From DASXTS01 sp036505275 (GTDB lineage Bacteria; Actinomycetota; Actinomycetes; Mycobacteriales; Pseudonocardiaceae), in contig DASXTS010000155.1 of assembly GCA_036505275.1 (NCBI GenBank), forward strand, positions 1 to 16,560: a stretch of DNA of 16,560 nucleotides. Reading direction: 5' to 3'. The notes beneath the pieces are model-generated. The model saw only the letters and a list, made by a program, of their open reading frames with translations. It was not told where the DNA came from and ran no database searches. A program made the position numbers and the translations under genes. Shown here piece by piece: positions 11,671 to 16,560 of this stretch (positions are counted from its first letter, which is position 1; each line of letters starts with the position of its first letter).

Positions 11671-13200
11671 CTAGGGGTCGGAGCGGTCGCCAGGTATGGG
11701 GAGGCCGCGGTCGCGGGCCCAGGCCAGGAGCGCCGCCTCGGCCTCCTCGCGGCTCAGCGGGCCCCGATCCAGCCGAAGGTCCTTGAGGTGCCGCCAGGCC
11801 TGCCCGACCAACGGCCCAGGGGACAGCCCGAGCAGCGCCATGATGGCGTTGCCGTCGAGGTCGGGGCGCACTCGGGCCAGATCCTCCTCGGCCTGCAGGC
11901 GGATGATCCGGGCCTCCAGCGACGAGTAGCTGCGCTGCAGGGCCTCGGCCTTGCGGCGGTTGCGGGTGGTGCAGTCGGCGCGCACCAGTTTGTGCAACCG
12001 CCCCAGCAGTGGACCGGCGTCGGTGACGTAGCGGCGGACCGCGGAGTCGGTCCACTCGCCACGGCCGTAGCCGTGGAAGCGCAGGTGCAGGTAGACCAGG
12101 CGGGCGACGTCCTCCACCACCTCGCGCGGGTGGCGCAGGGCACGCAGCCTGGCGCGGACCAGCTTGGCGCCGACCACCTCGTGGTGGTGGAAGCTCACCC
12201 CGCCGCCCGGCTCGAAGCGGCGGGTCGCCGGCTTGCCGATGTCGTGCAGCAGCGCGGCGAGCCGCAGCACCAGGTCCGGCCCGGCATCCTCCAGCGCGAT
12301 CGCCTGGTCGAGCACCACCAGGGAGTGGTGGTAGACGTCCTTGTGCTGATGGTGCTCGTCGATCTCCAGCCGCATCGCCGGTACCTCGGGCAGGATGACA
12401 TCGGCCAGGCCGCTGTCGACGAGCAGCTCGACGCCGCTGCGTGGCGACGCCGCGCCAAGCAGCAGCTTGGACAGCTCGGCCTGCAGCCGCTCTGGCGTGA
12501 TCCGCGCCAGCTCGCCGGCCATGTCGGTCATCGCGTCCACCACTCGCGGGGCCGGCGTGAAGCCGAGCTGGGCGACGAACCGCGCCGCCCGAAGCATCCG
12601 TAGCGGATCATCGGCGAAGGACTCCTGCGGCGTGGCCGGGGTGTCCAGCACGCCGCGCGCCACCGCGGCCAGCCCGCCGAACGGGTCGACGAACTCGCGT
12701 GAAGGCAGCGCCACCGCCATGGCGTTCGCGGTGAAGTCACGGCGCCTCAGGTCGTCCTCGATGGAGTTCCCGAAGGCCACCGACGGGTTGCGGCTGATCC
12801 GGTCGTAGGCGTCGGCGCGGAAGGTGGTGATCTCTATGGTTGTCCCGCGGCGGCGCGCACCGATCGTGCCGTACTCGATGCCGGTGTCCCAGACGGCATC
12901 CGCCCAGCCGGCAAGCAGCAGCAGCACGTCCGGCGGCCGGGCGTCGGTGGTGAAGTCGAGGTCGCTGTCCGGGCGGCCGAGCAGCGCGTCGCGCACCGAT
13001 CCGCCGACCAGGTAGAGCCGATGCCCGGCCGCCTCGAACCGCGAGGCGAGCTCGTCGGCCACAGGCGGGATCGACATCAGGTCCACAGCGTCCACGGCGG
13101 CATTGTCGGCGGCATTGTCGGTGGCATTGTCGGTGGCATTGTCGGCGGCATTGTTAGTGGCATTGTCGGCGGAAGCACGGGCGGAGGTACGAGCTGGCAC
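11671..13200 (-). CDS. pcnA: CCA tRNA nucleotidyltransferase (actinobacterial type)
   Basis: Adds or repairs the 3' CCA of tRNAs using CTP and ATP; cytoplasmic. The class II nucleotidyltransferase head shows LYLVGGSVRDALLGR with the metal site DSDLDFTTDARPPD, then EITTFRADAYD, RRDFTANAMA and DDPLRMLRAARFVAQLGF. A C-terminal HD domain follows (LLHDIGKPATR, HHHEVVGAK), as in the CCA-actino group; the named locus pcnA in M. tuberculosis is very similar. GTG 13200 gives 509 residues, with TACTCT (13209-13214, minus) 8 bases upstream. The first 41 residues are then an Ala/Asp/Asn repeat not found in relatives, so ATG 13077 (468 residues, MSIPPVADELASRF) is the main alternative. It is divergent from the ligase gene and followed by the calcium-loop gene. 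Confidence 0.95.
   Translation of the reverse strand: MPARTSARASADNATNNAADNATDNATDNAADNAAVDAVDLMSIPPVADELASRFEAAGHRLYLVGGSVRDALLGRPDSDLDFTTDARPPDVLLLLAGWADAVWDTGIEYGTIGARRRGTTIEITTFRADAYDRISRNPSVAFGNSIEDDLRRRDFTANAMAVALPSREFVDPFGGLAAVARGVLDTPATPQESFADDPLRMLRAARFVAQLGFTPAPRVVDAMTDMAGELARITPERLQAELSKLLLGAASPRSGVELLVDSGLADVILPEVPAMRLEIDEHHQHKDVYHHSLVVLDQAIALEDAGPDLVLRLAALLHDIGKPATRRFEPGGGVSFHHHEVVGAKLVRARLRALRHPREVVEDVARLVYLHLRFHGYGRGEWTDSAVRRYVTDAGPLLGRLHKLVRADCTTRNRRKAEALQRSYSSLEARIIRLQAEEDLARVRPDLDGNAIMALLGLSPGPLVGQAWRHLKDLRLDRGPLSREEAEAALLAWARDRGLPIPGDRSDP
13099..13170 (-). repeat. Six tandem 12-bp repeats at the pcnA 5' end
   Basis: GGCATTGTCGGY (plus-strand reading) repeats six times without gaps; the fifth copy ends GTTAGT. 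On the coding strand of pcnA this gives a four-residue D/N-N-A-A/T repeat. A 12-bp period keeps the frame whatever the copy number, so the tract can vary in length. Confidence 0.88.
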
Positions 13201-13208
13201 GACGAGCC

Positions 13209-13227
13209 AGAGTAGTCGGGGGACACT
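13209..13227. promoter_or_regulatory. Overlapping divergent start signals of pcnA and the ligase gene
   Basis: Only 33 bases separate the two GTG starts. Minus-strand TACTCT (13209-13214) stands 8 bases before the pcnA GTG, and plus-strand GACACT (13222-13227) stands 6 bases before GTG 13234. Neither start has a convincing ribosome binding site. The two promoters would have to overlap back to back. Confidence 0.35.
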
Positions 13228-13233
13228 GGCAAC

Positions 13234-14700
13234 GTGAGCGGCTTGTCCGAGTACCGGCGCAAGCGCGACGCCGCGCGCACCCCGGAGCCGGTGCCGCCGC
13301 CGGGTGACTCCGGCGAGGACGACCTGCCGCGCGGCAACGATGACACATTCGTCATCCAGGAGCACCACGCCAGACGGCTGCACTGGGACGTGCGGCTGGA
13401 GCGCGACGGTGTGCTGGTCTCCTGGGCGGTACCGAGGGGCCTGCCGGAGGCGCCCGGCGACATCCGGCTAGCCGTGCACACCGAGGATCACCCGATGGAG
13501 TACGCCACATTCGAGGGCGTGATCCCCAAGGGCGAGTACGGCGCCGGCAAGATGATGATCTGGGACCGCGGCAGGTACGAGACGGTCAAGTGGTCCGACC
13601 GCGAGGTCGCGGTGGTGCTGCACGGGCAGCGGGTGAGCGGCCGCTACGTGTTCTTCCGGAGCAGCCGAAATGTCGAGGATCGGGACTGGATGGTGCGGCG
13701 CAGCGACCCACCGACCGACCCGGACTGGCAACCGCTGCCGGACGCGCTCGCTCCGATGCTGGCCACGCCGGGTTCGCTCCCGGCACCGGAGGACGACGCG
13801 AACTGGGCGTACGAGTTCAAGTGGGACGGCGTGCGCGCGCTGGCCAGGGTGGAAGGCGGCCGGGTACTGCTCACCGCGCGCAGCGGCCACGACATCACCG
13901 TCACCTACCCGGAGCTGCGGGCGCTCGGCGCGGAGCTGGGCAGCAGCCAGGTGCTGCTGGACGGCGAGATCGTCGCCCTGCGCGACGGCCGGCCGTCGTT
14001 CGCCGCGCTGCAGAGTCGGATGCACGTGGCCAACGCGGCCCAGGCCCGCCGGCTGGCCGACCAACTGCCGATCACGTACCTGATCTTCGACGTGTTGCAC
14101 CTGAACGGCCGCCCGACGCTGGCGCTGCCGTACGCCGACCGCAGGTCGCTGCTCGAGTCGCTCGAGCTGGACGGTCCGCGCTGGCAGACCACGCCGAGCT
14201 TCACCGGTGACGGCGCCGTGATCCTCGAGGCGGCCACCGAGCAGCGGTTGGAGGGCCTGGTCGCCAAACGGCTCACCTCGCGCTACCACACTGGCCGCCG
14301 CAGCCCGGACTGGATCAAGATCACCACGGACAAGGTCGTCGAGGTGGTGATCGGCGGCTGGCGGCCGGGCGGCGGCCGGCGCGAGGGTCTGGTCGGCTCG
14401 CTCATGCTGGGTGTGCCGTCGCCGGATGGCGGCGGGCTGCGCTACGTGGGCCAGGTCGGCACCGGCTTCAGCGACGAGGCACTGCGCGCGATCACCGCCC
14501 GGTTGCAGGGGCTGGCGCGCCCGGCGTCGCCGTTCGTCACCCCGGTGCCGCCCGACCGAGCGCGCGGCGCGACGTGGGTGGATCCGGTGCTGGTCGGCGA
14601 GGTGATCTTCCGCGAGTGGACCCCGGACGGCCGGATGCGGCTGCCATCCTGGCGCGGGCTGCGCCCGGACAAGACGCCGGCCGACGTCACCCCGCCCTGA
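13234..14700 (+). CDS. LigD-like DNA repair protein: 3'-phosphoesterase plus ATP-dependent ligase
   Basis: A 488-residue protein joining two of the three modules of bacterial NHEJ LigD. Residues 35-155 are the 3'-phosphoesterase (end-cleaning) domain, with H44, H50, D52, R54 (HHARRLHWDVRLE), H86 (EDHPMEY) and Y90 at the positions of the known metal-site residues. Residues 170-480 are an ATP-dependent ligase: K196 in FKWDG is the AMP-accepting lysine, DGEIV (243-247) is motif III, EGLVAKR (340-346) motif IV and WIKI (360-363) motif V, with an OB-fold domain after it. The polymerase/primase module is absent from the protein and no Ku gene lies in the window. GTG 13234 is chosen from the family-like MSGLSEYRRKRD opening and the divergent promoter. 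It is inserted between pcnA and mutT4, which are adjacent in M. tuberculosis (from memory). Confidence 0.93.
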   Translation: MSGLSEYRRKRDAARTPEPVPPPGDSGEDDLPRGNDDTFVIQEHHARRLHWDVRLERDGVLVSWAVPRGLPEAPGDIRLAVHTEDHPMEYATFEGVIPKGEYGAGKMMIWDRGRYETVKWSDREVAVVLHGQRVSGRYVFFRSSRNVEDRDWMVRRSDPPTDPDWQPLPDALAPMLATPGSLPAPEDDANWAYEFKWDGVRALARVEGGRVLLTARSGHDITVTYPELRALGAELGSSQVLLDGEIVALRDGRPSFAALQSRMHVANAAQARRLADQLPITYLIFDVLHLNGRPTLALPYADRRSLLESLELDGPRWQTTPSFTGDGAVILEAATEQRLEGLVAKRLTSRYHTGRRSPDWIKITTDKVVEVVIGGWRPGGGRREGLVGSLMLGVPSPDGGGLRYVGQVGTGFSDEALRAITARLQGLARPASPFVTPVPPDRARGATWVDPVLVGEVIFREWTPDGRMRLPSWRGLRPDKTPADVTPP

Positions 14701-14834
14701 CGTGCAGCCTGTCGTTCTGCCGGCCGTTCTGGTGGGAGGCACCTCGGAGACCAAGCCGCGGGCGACCGAGGACGGCGACTAGCCCGGCGGACTGGGCTCG
14801 GGCCAAGCTGCCGTTGCCGGGAAGGAGCCGCCAC

Positions 14835-14840
14835 TACCAT
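14835..14840 (+). promoter_or_regulatory. Putative -10 box of the Nudix gene (leaderless)
   Basis: TACCAT ends 7 bases before ATG 14848. A GAAGGAG at 14821-14827 is too far (20 bases) to serve as its ribosome binding site. The 147 bases between the ligase stop and this ATG hold nothing else recognised. Confidence 0.45.
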
Positions 14841-14847
14841 CGCCTTC

Positions 14848-16308
14848 ATGTCATCGCCGCCCGGTCGTTCCGGCAGTCCACAGCCGGGGCGGCGCCGTCG
14901 GCGACGCCGTAGATCGTCCCGCGGCGGCGGCGGCATCGGCTCGGGTGACGGCGCGACCAACGGCGGACCAGGTGGTCAGGGCGGCCGCGCCGGCGGTGAT
15001 CCCGAAGGCGGCCGGACCGGCGGCACGGATAGCGGCCGCAGGGGCGGCGCGGTTGGCGCAGGTGGCGTCGGCGGCGCAGGTGGCGCCGGCGGCGCAGGTG
15101 GCGCCGGCAGCTCGGGTGGCTCCGGTGGCCAGCGTGGCTCGGTTGGCGATGGCTCGGTTGGCGATGGCTCGGTTGGCGAGGCCTCTCGTGGCGAGGGCTC
15201 GGGAGGCGAGGGTTCTGGTGGCGAAGGCTCTGGTGGCACCGGCCGTGGTGCGACCGGCGGCCTTGGCCGCCGCAGAAGGCGCCGTGGGGTCCGCGGCGGG
15301 GCGGGTGGCGGTGCTCGGAAGACGGGCGGTGGCACCCAGGGCGGGACCAGCGATGGCGGCGCCGCGGTAAGCACCCCGGCCGGCAGCCCCGCGGGCGGTG
15401 CTGGTGGCGAGACAGGGGGCGGGGCAGGCGGCCGGGGCGAAGGCGCCCGCGGCGGTGGCCACAGCGGTGGCCACGGAGGTAACCGCGGAAGTGGCCACGG
15501 AGGCGGCCCGGCAGGCCACGGAGGTGGCTCGGCAAGCCGCGGAAGTGGCTCGGCAAGGCGCGGCCGGGGCCGGGGACGGGGGAAAGCGGTCCCCGCGACG
15601 CCCAGCGGCGGGCCAGCGGAGGCATCGACCACCGCATCGACCACCGCATCGACCACGGCATCGACCACGGCATCGGCAGCTGTCTCGACGACCGTCTCGA
15701 CGACCACCTCGACGGCCACCTCGCCGCCTGGCAAGCCGCTGGCCGGCGGCGAACCGGGAGAACTGGGGGAACAGGGCGGCCAGGACACAACCGGCGGCGG
15801 GGACCGGCGCCGGAGCCGGTCCGGCCGCGCGAGGGCTGCGGCGGCGAGCTCGACGAGGGGTCGCAGTGGTGGACGCCGGCTTCGGACCGTGGACGAGACC
15901 TCGGCCGGCGGCCTCGTGGTCGACGCCATGCGCTCCAACGCCGCCCTGATCGGCCGGCTGGACCGCCGCGGGCGGCTGTTATGGTCCCTGCCCAAGGGCC
16001 ACATCGAGCACGGCGAGACGCCCGAGCAGGCGGCCATCCGCGAGGTTTCCGAGGAGACCGGCATCAAAGGCCGCGTGCTCGCCCCACTCGGCACCATCGA
16101 CTACTGGTTCGTGGCGGAGGACCGTCGAGTGCACAAAACCGTGCACCACTTCCTGATGGAGGCGATCGGCGGCGAGCTGTGCGACGAGGACGTCGAGGTC
16201 ACCGAGGTAGCCTGGGTGCCGCTCACCGAGCTGGACCGCCGGCTGGCCTACGCCGACGAGCGCCGCCTGGTTCGGCTGGCCGCCGGCCTGCTGTCGGAGT
16301 ACGCGTGA
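14848..16308 (+). CDS. mutT4: MutT4-like Nudix hydrolase with a very long Gly-rich N-terminal extension
   Basis: The C-terminal 140 residues (347-486) are a Nudix hydrolase of the Rv3908/MutT4 type, which hydrolyses nucleoside diphosphate-linked compounds; substrate here unknown. The Nudix box is perfect: G384, E390, R398-E399, E402-E403, G405-I406 in GHIEHGETPEQAAIREVSEE. SAGGLVVDA, SLPKGH, TIDYWFV and VHKTVHHFLM match Rv3908 closely. The remaining 346 residues are low complexity: an Arg run at 15-22, long Gly/Ser/Ala stretches with RGG- and GGH-like elements, (ASTT) repeats and Arg-rich patches. Rv3908 has only a short Arg-rich tail of this kind (from memory). The frame is unbroken from ATG 14848, which has TACCAT 7 bases upstream. 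The stop overlaps the next start by 4 bases. Confidence 0.92.
   Translation: MSSPPGRSGSPQPGRRRRRRRRSSRGGGGIGSGDGATNGGPGGQGGRAGGDPEGGRTGGTDSGRRGGAVGAGGVGGAGGAGGAGGAGSSGGSGGQRGSVGDGSVGDGSVGEASRGEGSGGEGSGGEGSGGTGRGATGGLGRRRRRRGVRGGAGGGARKTGGGTQGGTSDGGAAVSTPAGSPAGGAGGETGGGAGGRGEGARGGGHSGGHGGNRGSGHGGGPAGHGGGSASRGSGSARRGRGRGRGKAVPATPSGGPAEASTTASTTASTTASTTASAAVSTTVSTTTSTATSPPGKPLAGGEPGELGEQGGQDTTGGGDRRRSRSGRARAAAASSTRGRSGGRRLRTVDETSAGGLVVDAMRSNAALIGRLDRRGRLLWSLPKGHIEHGETPEQAAIREVSEETGIKGRVLAPLGTIDYWFVAEDRRVHKTVHHFLMEAIGGELCDEDVEVTEVAWVPLTELDRRLAYADERRLVRLAAGLLSEYA
14905..15880 (+). repeat. Low-complexity tandem-repeat tract in the Nudix gene
   Basis: Several short in-frame tandem arrays are stacked here. 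An 18-bp GGCGCAGGTGGCGYCGGC unit occurs three times (15055-15108), a 15-bp GGCTCGGTTGGCGAK unit three times (15136-15180), and a 12-bp GCATCGACCACS unit four times (15622-15669). Gly-rich imperfect repeats lie between. All periods are multiples of three, so expansion or contraction keeps the Nudix frame. Confidence 0.88.
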
Positions 16309-16560
16309 TAGCTCCGTCCAGCCGCCCCGCCGCCCCGACCCGCACCACGATCACCGGAACGGTCGATTCCCATCGCAGCGCCTCCCATCCCAGGGCCGCA
16401 ACGCCAGTCGACACTTCTGGCCATCATGGAGGGGGCGGGGGCGGCAATGGGCGCAATCTGGCGGCCGCCACCACCCGCGGTGCTGGCGTTGTCACCCGCG
16501 GCCTTGCCGCGCTCGGCGCAACCGCGGCGCTCGGTGCCGCCGTACTGCGCGGCGCCCCCG
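16305..16560 (+). CDS. Start of a downstream gene, possibly the Rv3909-type membrane/secreted protein (partial)
   Basis: An open frame begins at GTG 16305, overlapping the Nudix stop by GTGA, and stays open to the window edge (85 codons). The translated part opens with a Thr/Ser/Pro/His-rich stretch, then a Gly run, and ends in an Ala/Gly/Val-rich moderately hydrophobic segment (GLAALGATAALGAAVL) that could be a late signal anchor. No family is recognisable from this part. In M. tuberculosis the gene after mutT4 is Rv3909, a large exported or membrane protein upstream of mviN (from memory), so position is the main argument. The start could lie further downstream. Confidence 0.45.
   Translation, partial: MIAPSSRPAAPTRTTITGTVDSHRSASHPRAATPVDTSGHHGGGGGGNGRNLAAATTRGAGVVTRGLAALGATAALGAAVLRGAP

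Noticed and set aside
13468..14754. 428-codon open frame antisense to the ligase gene
   Set aside because: The plus-strand frame has all ligase and phosphoesterase motifs, whereas the minus-strand product is Arg/Ala/Pro-rich without motifs.
14976..16097. Pro-rich 373-codon frame antisense to the Nudix gene
   Set aside because: It is the complement of Gly codons (GGN read as NCC), which automatically gives Pro-rich sequence; the Nudix box fixes the real frame.

Overview
The window is a very GC-rich, gene-dense stretch of an actinobacterial chromosome. Start codons are often GTG. Many genes have a TANNNT -10-like hexamer only 6-8 bases upstream of the start codon, the layout expected for leaderless mRNAs. 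Gene content and order recall two M. tuberculosis blocks (recalled from memory, not searched): ponA1 / Rv0049 / padR-like Rv0047c / ino1 / leuS / Rv0039c / Rv0038 / Rv0037c, and Rv3906c / pcnA / mutT4 / Rv3909. A mycolic-acid-free relative such as a member of the Pseudonocardiales is the best guess, but the genus cannot be fixed from this sequence alone. Nothing suggests a phage, plasmid or insertion sequence; this is core chromosome with lineage-specific embellishments.

Layout. Positions 1-824 (minus) hold the 5' part of a class A penicillin-binding protein, preceded by a two-CxxC DUF5318-type gene (901-1305, minus). Divergent from these, a PadR-family regulator (1460-2248) overlaps the start of inositol-1-phosphate synthase ino1 (2241-3326); the regulator's 3' end carries tandem 48-bp repeats with GC hairpins. 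A VapBC toxin-antitoxin pair (3424-4082, minus) abuts a short-chain dehydrogenase (4143-4826). leuS follows on the minus strand (4869-7799) behind a leader that looks like a classical leucine attenuator: a 12-codon peptide with three consecutive Leu codons, a hairpin at its stop codon, and a terminator hairpin. Next come an SdpI-like membrane protein (8086-8526) and a small membrane protein (8692-8901), the latter meeting a YqgE-family gene (8898-9482, minus) at a shared CTAG. An MFS permease (9602-10945) is divergent from yqgE across a 12-bp inverted repeat.

The right third contains a frameshifted calcium-loop repeat protein (10967-11649, minus) downstream of the CCA-adding enzyme gene (11671-13200, minus). 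Divergent from these lie a two-domain phosphoesterase-ligase of the LigD type without a polymerase domain (13234-14700), a MutT4-like Nudix hydrolase with an enormous Gly-rich N-terminal extension (14848-16308), and the start of a further gene (16305 onward).

Functionally, the genes cover cell-wall synthesis (PonA1), inositol supply for phosphatidylinositol and mycothiol (Ino1), translation (LeuS, CCA enzyme), nucleotide or RNA cleaning (Nudix) and DNA end repair (LigD-like). The most notable signals are the leuS attenuator, the repeat-expanded padR tail running into ino1, the low-complexity expansion of the Nudix gene, the frameshift in the repeat protein, and the density of leaderless start signals.
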